DNA of 64,000 bases from Candidatus Electrothrix scaldis (GCA_033584155.1 CP138355.1:2303826-2367825), one strand, 5' to 3'. Shown: positions 34,678-43,906, numbered from the stretch's first letter. Made by a program: numbers and translations. The notes: generated by a model not told the origin, from the sequence alone.

Positions 34678-35967
34678 TCAGCGGAGAAAAACCATACTCC
34701 CCAGTTCTTCCTGCCAAACCGGAGAACGATTTTTGTAATTCTGCAGACGTTTGTTGATTTCAGCTGTTGGCAAGTGGAGAAATTGTGCGGCTGATTCAAT
34801 CCAGCAGTTTTGATCGCTAATACCTATCAGTAAACCTAACTCAATGACCTTAATAAGCTCATAATCAGTATTGTCCAGAGTTGGTTGCGGGTTGATATGG
34901 CTGAGGAGCTCATCTTCTATTTTCTCCCAGCGTTGTCCTTTGGCTCTTCGAAGAGAAATAGGCTCAAGGGCTAATTGCTGTAGCACGACTTCACTGGGAT
35001 TGTCAAGAAGGAGGAAGATGGACTTGAGGAATAAAAGGAGTTGCTTGGCATTGCTCTGATATTTTTCCAGGATGATGTCGTCAATAGCACTGGTGTCACT
35101 GGTTGCCAGCTTCCCCTCGTTATTGCTGATCATATCCATCAAGTTCTTATTGTCGTCCATCAGCGAACCGATGTCAGCCTGAAGGAGGCCGAATTTAGAT
35201 ATCTCAACGGCCTTGAGCAGCATGGTCATGAAGAGGAAAACTTTTGCAGTGATAGATACCGGGCAGAGATCACCGTCTGGAAAACGAAATTCCAGGTGAA
35301 AGTTGGAAATATTGCCAGATTCTCCGAAACGAACATGCTCAATGTTAAAAAAGTTCTGATGCTCGGGTACTTCCAGGCTTTTTTTCAGGGTAGCCTGAAT
35401 CTCTTGCATGGAATGTTTTACCGGGGACAGCCGCATAAATTCCTGATGTGCGTTATGCTGTCTTCGTCGACAGAGTTCCTGGCGATTTTTCCCCCCGGAA
35501 GTGAGAAATTTGAGGCCAGGAGCGAAAATTCGGCCCATATTCCAGAGATTTGCCAGAACGATTTCAGGAACCTCTTCTGCCAGGCCTGTTCCGAGGATAT
35601 GAAAATGGAGGCCGCAGGTTGGGCGCATCCTGATTTTTTCCGCCAGCAGAGGGAGGATGATGTGCTGGTACTGATTGAGCAAGGCCTCCCAGTGAGGATG
35701 CCGTCCGATAACCAGAATCTCTACGCCGCAATGCTCCTTAATAACATCATATACTCCTAGCTCCCCGAGCTGATTCATATTGCCTGAGGGGTGCAGAGCC
35801 TGTTCTATGCGAGGTTGGAAATCTTCGCGGAGCACACCTTTGGGAAGGGCAAATTCCAGCTCTGTACCGATCTTGACGGTTCTATACAGGAGGTCCTGGA
35901 AATAACGGGCATCCGGTAAGGTCAGGCTGTCGGGGCGGCTGAGAAAAGCAGGAAGGAAATTTTGCAT
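34678..35967 (-). CDS. Amidoligase of the glutamine synthetase/GCS-like superfamily
   Basis: The 429-residue protein has the metal-binding start IGTELEFALP, the histidine strand RPTCGLHFHILG and LEFRFPDGDL. These match the active-site layout of gamma-glutamylcysteine-synthetase-like amidoligases. They form an amide between a carboxylate and an amine using ATP. The C-terminal 170 residues are helical and unlike characterised members. The pairing with the downstream glutaminase suggests it amidates or conjugates a small molecule, peptide or protein. Its location in a signalling cluster raises protein modification as an option. The substrate cannot be read from sequence. Confidence 0.75.
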   Translation of the reverse strand: MQNFLPAFLSRPDSLTLPDARYFQDLLYRTVKIGTELEFALPKGVLREDFQPRIEQALHPSGNMNQLGELGVYDVIKEHCGVEILVIGRHPHWEALLNQYQHIILPLLAEKIRMRPTCGLHFHILGTGLAEEVPEIVLANLWNMGRIFAPGLKFLTSGGKNRQELCRRRQHNAHQEFMRLSPVKHSMQEIQATLKKSLEVPEHQNFFNIEHVRFGESGNISNFHLEFRFPDGDLCPVSITAKVFLFMTMLLKAVEISKFGLLQADIGSLMDDNKNLMDMISNNEGKLATSDTSAIDDIILEKYQSNAKQLLLFLKSIFLLLDNPSEVVLQQLALEPISLRRAKGQRWEKIEDELLSHINPQPTLDNTDYELIKVIELGLLIGISDQNCWIESAAQFLHLPTAEINKRLQNYKNRSPVWQEELGSMVFLR

Positions 35968-36092
35968 AAAAGCTGCGCGCAGGGCAGTACATACAAAGGT
36001 ATAATCAAAGAATGCCGAAGAAGTGATGGGTAGAAAGAATATCTGGGCTGAGCCGTCACTTCCTCGGTGTTCTGGTTCGTTCTAGTGTACTA

Positions 36093-36569
36093 TCAATGCT
36101 CTATCAGCGTAAAGGTAATGGTCGAACCGTGTGTCTCCGGAATAGGTGCAATGGCCTTTTGCGCTGGTTTACCCATCCGGATCAGAGCAGCCTGGCAGAC
36201 GTTCATGATGGGACAAGTAAAAGGGATTTCTACGCCGGTCTTCAAAATGGACTGGGTGAGATTCCAGCCCTGACAGTGGTTAACAGTCAGAGCAATTTTA
36301 TTACCATCCTGTTCTGTGGTAAAAGATTCGATAAAACCCATTTCGTCGGCAAAGATACGGCCAATTTCGGTGATAACATTTTTGGGATCTTCGCCTTCAA
36401 CCTCAAGGCCCATTTCTTGCTCCATGATCTCCAGTGTTGATTTACCAACCTCGCTCATGGTGGCAAAAGCTGTTTCGCCGAATAAATCGTATAAGGCCTT
36501 GGCCATGCCTGATATCATCAAGGTCATCAGGCGCATCATATTTTTTTTCTTTTGTTCTTCAGTAGCCAT
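36093..36569 (-). CDS. V4R-like small-molecule-binding protein
   Basis: The 158-residue protein starts with a GGGAG site. Its pattern recalls V4R domains: a helix with YDLFGETAFATMSEVGKSTLE, an acidic helix with ITEIGRIFADEMGF, the strand NKIALTVNHCQ, and a Cys-containing segment PFTCPIMNVCQAALI. The end reads STITFTLIEH. V4R domains bind hydrophobic ligands or metals and often regulate partner kinases. It lies in the middle of the two-component/roadblock cluster. The three cysteines could bind a metal. The family call is by visual resemblance only. Confidence 0.45.
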   Translation of the reverse strand: MATEEQKKKNMMRLMTLMISGMAKALYDLFGETAFATMSEVGKSTLEIMEQEMGLEVEGEDPKNVITEIGRIFADEMGFIESFTTEQDGNKIALTVNHCQGWNLTQSILKTGVEIPFTCPIMNVCQAALIRMGKPAQKAIAPIPETHGSTITFTLIEH

Positions 36570-36752
36570 AAGGATCTCCCCACTTCTTCATTCCTGGATG
36601 TAAAGACACCGGTTAGGTCGGCGGCCTTGCTTATACTTTGATCGTGTCGGTGTGCCGGGAACTGCGCGTGGCGCTGTTCTGAGATCGGTCTATACTATAT
36701 ACGTCTATACTATATACCTTACACACCGTGCTAACGATATTGTTCTGCTGTA

Positions 36753-37883
36753 TTATAATGATTTGCGAAGTTGGTCAAGATACCGTTGAGCAACCAGCCG
36801 GACATTCCCCAGGGTGCCATCTCTGCTCACAGCGATGCCAACATAGTATTGAGGAGTGATAAATCTGGTAAGTATCCAGGCGTTTTGTGATTGCACCAGA
36901 TTTTCTTCAAAATCACCCATTCCCTGCAGAGAGTCAACAGATTTTTCAACGAGTTTCATGACCATAGCAAATTTGGCTGAAAATGCCTCAACATCTGTTC
37001 CGGTCGGATTATGCAGGGCAATTGTGATACCGTCCATACCTGTTACTTGAATTGCAAGGACGCCGTCCATTTCGCCAGCCATTTCTTTAAGTAGCTCTTT
37101 GATTCCGGCCATTTTTTTTTCTCCTGTAGGTTGTTGTTGCTTCTTTTTCTGTTGTTGTATACGAATAAATTCCTGTTTGACTAAATCCAGTGGCTTTTCT
37201 TCTTTGACTGTATCCTTACGGTGTGCGGCCTCAAGAAGAAGCGACATCAGCTCGGCCTGGATTTTGGGCTCCGGCAGAGGGGGAGAGAGTTTTTTCATGC
37301 TGAGACAAACATTCTCCCAGGTTAGCATCTCAAAAGCCGCTTCTTCAGCAATAAGATGATCATACTGCGCATCAATGAGCTTGCCGTCTGCAAAAAAAAG
37401 AAAACCTACCTTGCCGTTGGGATGGGCCACCTTTAATGCCGCTGTTTTTTGTTCCATAGCGACAATTTGCAGGAAATTAGACAGGGTAATACCTGCAAGC
37501 CCGTCATTCCGATGCTCATGAAGATCTAGGGCTCTATTGATGGCCTGTTCCAAGGCATCAATATCCAGAGGTTTTTCAAGAACCTCCATAGTTCCGGCTT
37601 TTTTCAGCTGTTGTTCCATGACGGGTGTACCAAAGGCGGTCATGACGATATTGGGAACCTTGGGAAAGGTTTCTGTCATGGCTGCCAGCAGTTCGACGCC
37701 ATCCATAACAGGCATCCTCAGGTCGGTAACTACAAGATCCATTGGATTTCTTGACAGGATATCCAGGGCCTCTCTGCCATTATGGGCCGTGGTTATCTGG
37801 AAACGGTCGTTTTTTTCAAAGCCGTAACTGATGCTTAAGAGCAGTTCTGGCTCATCGTCAACAATGAGTACTTGTTGTTTCAT
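36753..37883 (-). CDS. Response regulator: REC-PATAN(DUF4388)-roadblock/LC7
   Basis: The 376-residue protein has a receiver domain (LIVDDEPELLL, phospho-acceptor Asp in DLVVTDLRMPVMDG, EKPLDI). A PATAN/DUF4388 segment follows (NFLQIVAMEQKTAALKV ... GFLFFADGKLIDAQY), then a Gln/Lys-rich linker. A C-terminal roadblock/LC7 domain begins near residue 260 (IKELLKEMAGEMDGVLAIQV). This fusion ties phosphorelay input directly to a roadblock module. It is 53 bases downstream of a paralogue lacking the last domain. No DNA-binding domain is present, so output is probably through protein contacts. Confidence 0.85.
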   Translation of the reverse strand: MKQQVLIVDDEPELLLSISYGFEKNDRFQITTAHNGREALDILSRNPMDLVVTDLRMPVMDGVELLAAMTETFPKVPNIVMTAFGTPVMEQQLKKAGTMEVLEKPLDIDALEQAINRALDLHEHRNDGLAGITLSNFLQIVAMEQKTAALKVAHPNGKVGFLFFADGKLIDAQYDHLIAEEAAFEMLTWENVCLSMKKLSPPLPEPKIQAELMSLLLEAAHRKDTVKEEKPLDLVKQEFIRIQQQKKKQQQPTGEKKMAGIKELLKEMAGEMDGVLAIQVTGMDGITIALHNPTGTDVEAFSAKFAMVMKLVEKSVDSLQGMGDFEENLVQSQNAWILTRFITPQYYVGIAVSRDGTLGNVRLVAQRYLDQLRKSL

Positions 37884-37936
37884 GGAGTAGGGTGTGACTG
37901 TATCGGTTCCAGATCTTGTCCCAGACCTGAGCTTGC

Positions 37937-38665
37937 CTATTTCTTTTTCTGGAGTCGGGTAAATTCCTGCCGGACTTGGTCCAAGGGATGAACCTCACCA
38001 TATTGTTCTTTATGATAAGGCATGCCAAAGAGGAGAGGCGTAAGTTGGGATTGTTCATCGTTTTTTCTGGTGGCAGGGCAGAATTCCTTCATACTGAGTC
38101 TGATTCTGTTCCATTCCAGCATTTCCAGTACAGCCTCGTCTCCGGTTTGCTCGCCTTGCTCCGCATCAATGAGGTAACCTTTACGGAAAAAGAAACTCCC
38201 GTGTTCATCCTTCTTATTAAATACCTTGAGATGAACGGTTTTTTTCTCCATTGCGACCAGCTGAAGAAAGATATCCAATTTGGGACCTCCTTCCTGCGTT
38301 TGATAGAAATCTAAAGCTGTGGTAATGGCCTGTTCAAGTGTTTCGATATCTAAAGGTTTTTCCAGAAGATTGAGGGTGCCCGCCTTTTTTAACTGCTGTT
38401 CCATTTTTGATGTCCCAAAGGCAGTCATGACAATGCTGGGAATTTCAGGAAAGGATTGGCTCATGGCTGCCAGGAGCTCTATCCCGTCCATCTGCGGCAT
38501 CCTCAGGTCTGTTACCACTAAGTCAACAATATTATTTTCGAGCAGATCAAGAGCCTCTCTGCCGTTTCCAGCAGTCATCAGCTGGAAATGCGGATTATTT
38601 TCAAATCCTGCCTGGACAGTGAGGAGAAGGTCTGGTTCATCATCGACTATTAAAACGTTTTTCAT
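37937..38665 (-). CDS. Response regulator: REC-PATAN(DUF4388)
   Basis: The 242-residue protein has a receiver domain (VLIVDDEPDLLLTV, VVTDLRMPQMDG, EKPLDIETLEQAI) and a PATAN segment (IFLQLVAMEKKTVHLKV, GSFFFRKGYLIDAEQG). It ends at LDQVRQEFTRLQKKK, the same point where its downstream paralogue continues into a roadblock domain. Large stretches of the two are near-identical, indicating recent tandem duplication. It is the first gene of the minus-strand cluster and is divergent from the histidine kinase. Confidence 0.88.
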   Translation of the reverse strand: MKNVLIVDDEPDLLLTVQAGFENNPHFQLMTAGNGREALDLLENNIVDLVVTDLRMPQMDGIELLAAMSQSFPEIPSIVMTAFGTSKMEQQLKKAGTLNLLEKPLDIETLEQAITTALDFYQTQEGGPKLDIFLQLVAMEKKTVHLKVFNKKDEHGSFFFRKGYLIDAEQGEQTGDEAVLEMLEWNRIRLSMKEFCPATRKNDEQSQLTPLLFGMPYHKEQYGEVHPLDQVRQEFTRLQKKK

Positions 38666-39020
38666 GAATTTTTTCTGGATGTTTCATTGGCCTGCATGCA
38701 CGAACATAAAAATATACATGCAGAAAGGTATTTTTATCAAGAGTACCGCAGAACCCGTAGGGAGGGGGCTTTCTGTCTTGACTTGGGAGACGAATAAATC
38801 TTGTTTCTCTAAACATTCCATGTTAGCAATAACAGAGTCTGAAATAAACAAAAAAATGTATTGTCAGTCCGGTGAGATGCCTTCTTAAATACTGTGCTCT
38901 GCCTGGGCTTGTACTACGGATTGGTTGTTAGGTGTGTTTTAAATAGATGTTTTCTCTGTAAATAAATATTACCGGAGCCTGAATTCCTCTCCTTTCTGCT
39001 CTCTCCTTTTTTTGCATACT
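38666..39020. other. Divergent promoter region of the phosphorelay cluster
   Basis: These 355 bases separate the response-regulator operon from the divergent kinase gene and should contain both promoters. No convincing sigma factor box, operator palindrome or ribosome site was recognised. Confidence 0.45.
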
Positions 39021-41078
39021 ATGAAAATTGAAAAGGCCTGTATACTTCTGATTGACGATGATCCACTGATCCTTGCAATTTTACGATATATTTTAGAGCA
39101 TGAGCAGTATAAGGTGTTGGATGCACAAAACGGTCAAAGAGGCTTGCAGCTTGCCGAAGAGGAGCAACCAAACCTTATTCTGCTTGATATTAATTTGCCT
39201 GATATCACTGGGTTTAACGTCTGTAAGCAGCTGAAGATGAATGGAAAGACCAGTGGCATCCCGATTATTTTTCTTACAGCTACCGGGGTTGAGGGAAATG
39301 AGTATCGAGGCTTTGAAGAAGGAGCTGTGGATTTCCTGCGCAAGCCGGTCAATAAGGCCCAGCTTTGTGCCCGGGTCAATAATGCCTTAGACATGCAGGC
39401 TGCCCGGCTGAAACTGGAGCAACAGGCCTTTGACCTGGAGCGGGCAAATGTCTTGCTCAAAGATACACTGGCGGTTCAGCAGCGTACCAGTCGTAATTTA
39501 TTGCAGCGCGACCATATCCTCAGTGCTGTGAATTATGTGGCAAAGTCTTTTTTGAAAACAGATAATTGGGAAGAGATTATCAAGAAGGTGCTCAAGTATT
39601 TGGGCGAAAATGTTGACAGCGAGCACGTCTACCTGAAGACCTTCGAACCACAGGTAGCCCAACGGCGCCATTATACCTGGTATAAAACCAATAACACCAT
39701 CACATGCTCCAGTATCGACCTGCTGGCTATGTGGAAGACACCAGGGGATTTGTTGTCTGAGGAGCCCATAACCGGCCCAGACTCCCATGTTCCTTCCTTT
39801 CTGTGGGGAGAATTTGAAAATAATAATATTCGTACCTATCTTATTCTGCCTATCTATGTCTATAAACAGCTCTGGGGATGTATCGGCTTTGATTGCAGCC
39901 TTGCCGGGCGTTCCTGGGATGCCCCCCTTGTTGAGGCCATGAAAACCTCTTCTGATATAATTGGCACTGCTATCCAGAGAACTTTTGAGTCCCGGGAAAG
40001 AAGCCGATTGGCTGCTGCGATTAATGAATTTGCCGATTGTGTGCTGATGGCGGATAGGGCAGGGACTATATTTTATGCCAATCCCGCCAGTACACAGGTT
40101 ACCGGATATCGACCTGAAGAGTTGACCGGGTTAAAACTTGCCCAGATCCAATGTGATGAGCACAGACGTTTTAACTGTCATGATGTACTGAATATGGTGG
40201 TGGAAGGGGCGGAATGGCACGGTGAGATAAAAAATCGACATAAGGATGGGACATTTTACGATGAATCTATTGCTGTTATCCCTGTGAAGGGAAAGGCTGA
40301 TAGGGTGAATAGCTTTTGCGTGATCAAGCGTGATCAGACAGAAAAAAAACGGCTGGAATCCATTGCTGAGGCTGCGAACCTCATGGATAATGTCGGCTTT
40401 GTGTTTTCCGGGATCAGGCATGAGCTGGGTAATCCACTGAACTCCTTGAAAATGGCGATCAGCGTTTTGCAGCGACAATTAGATGGTCTTTCTCTGGAGA
40501 GAATCAGAGAGTTTCTGGATCGTTCCATGGGAGAGATTAAAAGAATGGAGTATCTGCTCTATTCGTTGAAGAATTTTAACGTCCTGGAAGAACAGGAACT
40601 CGTTTTGGTTGATCTCGCTGTTTTTCTGGAAAATTTCAAACGGGTTCATGAGAAGGATTTGCTGGCAAATGATGTAAAAATAGAACTCTATATAGAGGCA
40701 AAGGCTTGTAGTCTGGTTGATGAGAGGGCATTGCATCAGGTCTTTCTCAATTTGTTGACGAACTCCGTTAATGCCCTGAAGAATACCTTGTCTCCTTGTA
40801 TCTCTGTCTATCTTCTCCGAAAAGACGCGCAATTTGCCCAGATTATCTTTCAGGATAACGGTTGCGGGATTTCTGAACAAACCAGGAAACAGCTTTTTAA
40901 GCCTTTTTTTACCACCCGGGCCAAGGGGACTGGACTGGGGCTTACCATTGTTAAAAAAATGCTGACATCGATGAACTGCACAGTGAGCGTAGAAGGGAGA
41001 GTGGGAAAAGGTACCAAAATTCTCATTACCCTGCCCACAGAGCATTGCCTGCCTCTACATGATGAAGAAAAAAAATAA
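39021..41078 (+). CDS. Hybrid sensor: REC-GAF-PAS-histidine kinase
   Basis: The protein of about 685 residues has an N-terminal receiver (LLIDDDPLILAIL, Asp in LILLDINLPDITG). A GAF-like domain (residues about 170-330) and a PAS domain follow (ADRAGTIFYANPASTQVTG). The dimerisation helix has His467 in GIRHELGNPLNSLK. The ATPase domain has the N-box QVFLNLLTNSVNAL, G1 FQDNGCGIS and G2 KGTGLGLTIV. There are no transmembrane segments, so it senses a cytoplasmic signal. The start is placed at the ATG at 39021; a TTG at 39012 is possible. It is the only kinase near the two PATAN response regulators and probably phosphorylates them. Confidence 0.9.
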   Translation: MKIEKACILLIDDDPLILAILRYILEHEQYKVLDAQNGQRGLQLAEEEQPNLILLDINLPDITGFNVCKQLKMNGKTSGIPIIFLTATGVEGNEYRGFEEGAVDFLRKPVNKAQLCARVNNALDMQAARLKLEQQAFDLERANVLLKDTLAVQQRTSRNLLQRDHILSAVNYVAKSFLKTDNWEEIIKKVLKYLGENVDSEHVYLKTFEPQVAQRRHYTWYKTNNTITCSSIDLLAMWKTPGDLLSEEPITGPDSHVPSFLWGEFENNNIRTYLILPIYVYKQLWGCIGFDCSLAGRSWDAPLVEAMKTSSDIIGTAIQRTFESRERSRLAAAINEFADCVLMADRAGTIFYANPASTQVTGYRPEELTGLKLAQIQCDEHRRFNCHDVLNMVVEGAEWHGEIKNRHKDGTFYDESIAVIPVKGKADRVNSFCVIKRDQTEKKRLESIAEAANLMDNVGFVFSGIRHELGNPLNSLKMAISVLQRQLDGLSLERIREFLDRSMGEIKRMEYLLYSLKNFNVLEEQELVLVDLAVFLENFKRVHEKDLLANDVKIELYIEAKACSLVDERALHQVFLNLLTNSVNALKNTLSPCISVYLLRKDAQFAQIIFQDNGCGISEQTRKQLFKPFFTTRAKGTGLGLTIVKKMLTSMNCTVSVEGRVGKGTKILITLPTEHCLPLHDEEKK

Positions 41079-41155
41079 GCCTGTCTGTCTTTTTTGTTGG
41101 GAAAAGGAGAGGGTTTCTTTTATTGTTTTGGGCACTGTGAAACAGTACCGTCCTT

Positions 41156-41914
41156 TTGGGACTGAATCCACAGGAAGATTCATGCGAAGAAATAAAATTT
41201 AACCTGATCCAAGCCATGTCCTTTGAAGTCAGCTTACCCGGTTATGAGCGCCTTAATACCATTGTGGTTTCACTTGGAATGGAAATTTCCGATTCCATTC
41301 TGCTGGCATTGCGTAATGAAGTTGCTGCCTGTCGTGCGGAGCAAAAGGAGCAGCTCGGAAGAGTTGGCCCGGTTCTTCAGGGGATTGAAGCTGTGGCCCG
41401 CCATATTGATGAAATTCGTTTGCTCACCGATGCCCGCGCCTTACATCTTCTCCAGGAACTTGTGCAGACCTATAAGGTGCTTACTGAGGAAAAGCCGGAA
41501 GAGTCCGTTGCTTGGTCCATTTCCTCTGAGGCCTTGAATAAGGTCCTTTCCTGGCAGCATGGCTGTGTTCGGGAAAGCCTGAATAAGGCCCAAAGCCCGG
41601 ATTATGACGGAATCCCGACAACGCCTCAATCGTCTTCCTTTGATATGCGTGGCATGCTGGATGCAGTGCGACAGGAAATCGCGGAAACCGGCATACTGGC
41701 TATTCGGGAATCTGCTACAATACTGGAACTTGTTCACGGGCAAAAAGAGGTCCAAGAAGCTCAAGAGGGCGAAGCCTCTGCTGACGCTGAACAGAGCGCA
41801 GTAGAGCAAAATATAGATTTCAGCGCAGTGGTCCGGGAAAATATTTCTTCTTTGCAACAGGCGCTCCATCAGGAAATGGGGCGTTTGCGTCATGATTTTA
41901 TTGGAGATAGATGA
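41156..41914 (+). CDS. Uncharacterised helical protein downstream of the kinase
   Basis: The 252-residue frame begins with a TTG at 41156; an ATG at 41216 would give a 232-residue protein (MSFEVSLPGYERL). It is rich in helix-forming residues, with an acidic stretch (EVQEAQEGEASADAEQ) and an ending helix (ISSLQQALHQEMGRLRHD). The repeated ARHIDEIRLLTDARAL-like helices suggest a helical bundle. No enzyme or domain family was recognised. Its position 78 bases after the kinase stop suggests a role in the same signalling system, for example as an input or scaffold. Confidence 0.55.
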   Translation: MGLNPQEDSCEEIKFNLIQAMSFEVSLPGYERLNTIVVSLGMEISDSILLALRNEVAACRAEQKEQLGRVGPVLQGIEAVARHIDEIRLLTDARALHLLQELVQTYKVLTEEKPEESVAWSISSEALNKVLSWQHGCVRESLNKAQSPDYDGIPTTPQSSSFDMRGMLDAVRQEIAETGILAIRESATILELVHGQKEVQEAQEGEASADAEQSAVEQNIDFSAVVRENISSLQQALHQEMGRLRHDFIGDR

Positions 41915-41920
41915 GATGGG

Positions 41921-43732
41921 TCATTCCTCCCGGCTGAACAGGGGAATGGAATAATTACTCCCGAATCTCCGAAAGATGTTGTTGATGCCGTCATAATCCG
42001 AGGCGTACATATTCTCCCGACTGCGAGCATATTCCAGCACCTCCTGCGTAAAGCCACCGGTGGAAATGAGCCAGAGCCGGATTTCCGGTACAGACTGCTG
42101 TTCCTCTTCCATCTGCTGTTGAAAGACCTGGGCTGCTGCCTCCAGCTTTTCCACCTGCCCTATACTCATAGGCTTCCGGGTGTACTTACATTCACAGAGC
42201 CAGACCCGGTAATCTCTCCCCGCTTCATTGCCCAGCAAATCAATCTGATACTCCGGGCTTGCAGATGCCTTGACCCTCTGCGACCTGACGTATTGAAATA
42301 AAGGTACTTCCAGATCACCCCGCCTGCCGAACCAGGAACCGGGCAGTTGCTCACGGTTGAACTTGAGCATGGAGACCTCCACCGCCATTTCCAGGAATTT
42401 CCCTTTCAGCGTGTTGATCAGCCCTTGCTGACTCAGGTCAATCTCATCCACGCCTTCCAGATCCTGCTCATACAGGAACTTGATGAAACGCATCAGGCAG
42501 ATATCGTTAAACGTATAATATTTTGCAGCACTCCTGTAGACCAGATCTGCTGTGTAGAGCTTTTCGATCTTTTTTGCCACAGCTTTTTTGGGAACCCTGA
42601 GTTTTTCGGCAATGGCCCCGGTGTCCACAGGCTGATTATTATAGCGGGTGAAGTAATAAATGATTTTCTTGCCCAATTCTGTATCATCGTCCTGATTGAT
42701 CAGGTTCCGGTTATTGTCAAAATGAGTCTGCCAGAAACCAAAAATTTTTCCTCTCTCAATCTCATAGCGGATAACCCGATCAACAGCCTGTTTATTCTGA
42801 AACTCTCTGGTCTCGCACCTGGAGGTGGCCAGACAGTAGAGATAATAGGGATGGCCTCCCACCTGCGCACTGGCATACAGGGCCAGTTCCGTGCTGATTG
42901 TTCTTCCCCGACCGTAGTATTTTAACGCGGTGTGCAGGAGTGCGGCCCCGTCTGGCAAGGATAACGGTTTCATGTACATAAAATCAAAACGTCCGCCCAG
43001 AGGCCCGCCCATGACTGTTCGGAACACCATGGTCACTGCGGAACCGGACACCAGCATGGGGGCCTTGCGGCTCTGGGCCTGCCTGTCAAAGGTATTGGCG
43101 AGACGGATGGCTCCGTATCCATCCGAGCGGTCTTTGGCATCCATCAGTTCTTTCGGCATATCATAGACACAGGTCTGCATGTCCTGGAATTCGTCAATGA
43201 TCACAGCCACTCTGGTGCCGGAATGGGAACCGAGCCGTTCCGGAACCCGGATAAATGCCTCCCAATGGATCAGGGCCTCTTCCTCCCCGTGACGATTATA
43301 CCGCCGCATAAACCGTTGAATATACTCCTGAGCCAGGATGCCAGCCTCATGGTCTGTTTTGTAGTCCAAAAGGTCTTCCAACGCAATATCCTGGCCAAAC
43401 AAAAGCGCATCCTGTTCACAATAAGCGAGATACTGACGAAAAAAGGTGGTCGCGTATTCCAGAAGAAATTTTCTGAGCGTCCGTTTTTCCCGCGTCATTT
43501 TAAAATAGAAGGGCGCAACCTGATATTCGGGTTTGAAAAAAACTGTGTTCACGAGGCGGTCCAGAAACACGGTCTTGCCGATCCTGCGGGGTGCGATCAG
43601 GGCTGTGCTGGTTGCGCCCATGCGCTGAATCGCGGCAACCCATTGCTCCAGTTCGCGGAGCAACTCCACCCGGTCGGTAAATTCATCCTCGTGAACCATC
43701 TCCTCCACCGGCCATATTTTTATATCCGACAT
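41921..43732 (-). CDS. AAA-type ATPase with C-terminal PD-(D/E)XK-like domain
   Basis: The 603-residue protein has a Walker A motif in ALIAPRRIGKT (residues 45-54), Walker B VAVIIDEFQD, a winged-helix-like region (KLRVPKKAVAKKIEKL) and a C-terminal nuclease-like core. In the latter, QIDLLGNE supplies an Asp and WLCECKYTRKP the ExK. This is the DUF234-like archaeal-type ATPase architecture, often found in mobile or defence contexts. It converges with the preceding gene and stands alone. Its target is unknown. Confidence 0.8.
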   Translation of the reverse strand: MSDIKIWPVEEMVHEDEFTDRVELLRELEQWVAAIQRMGATSTALIAPRRIGKTVFLDRLVNTVFFKPEYQVAPFYFKMTREKRTLRKFLLEYATTFFRQYLAYCEQDALLFGQDIALEDLLDYKTDHEAGILAQEYIQRFMRRYNRHGEEEALIHWEAFIRVPERLGSHSGTRVAVIIDEFQDMQTCVYDMPKELMDAKDRSDGYGAIRLANTFDRQAQSRKAPMLVSGSAVTMVFRTVMGGPLGGRFDFMYMKPLSLPDGAALLHTALKYYGRGRTISTELALYASAQVGGHPYYLYCLATSRCETREFQNKQAVDRVIRYEIERGKIFGFWQTHFDNNRNLINQDDDTELGKKIIYYFTRYNNQPVDTGAIAEKLRVPKKAVAKKIEKLYTADLVYRSAAKYYTFNDICLMRFIKFLYEQDLEGVDEIDLSQQGLINTLKGKFLEMAVEVSMLKFNREQLPGSWFGRRGDLEVPLFQYVRSQRVKASASPEYQIDLLGNEAGRDYRVWLCECKYTRKPMSIGQVEKLEAAAQVFQQQMEEEQQSVPEIRLWLISTGGFTQEVLEYARSRENMYASDYDGINNIFRRFGSNYSIPLFSREE

Positions 43733-43801
43733 TGCGATATTCCTCTATGATCTCAGGATTTTTTATTGACAGAACAACGGATCATGATATAGTTTTTTGC
43801 T

Positions 43802-43834
43802 CCAGCGTCTCCAGCGTCTCCAGCGTCTCCAGCG
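43802..43834. repeat. 9-bp tandem repeat (CCAGCGTCT)
   Basis: Three complete copies and a partial fourth copy of CCAGCGTCT lie 70 bases upstream of the ATPase gene start (minus strand). The array is too short and too regular for CRISPR; slippage is the simplest origin. Confidence 0.85.
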
Positions 43835-43906
43835 TATCTCGGAAACCGCATCATTGTATCCGAGTCGCCTCACGCAGGCAACACATGAAAGCCCTTTGAG
43901 TATGAG

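Noticed and set aside
32811-37883. Standard MglA/MglB polarity system
   Set aside because: Roadblock domains are present, but no MglA-like small GTPase is encoded anywhere in the window.
43802-43834. Short direct repeats as a possible CRISPR array
   Set aside because: The 9-bp units are contiguous with no spacers, and no cas genes are nearby.
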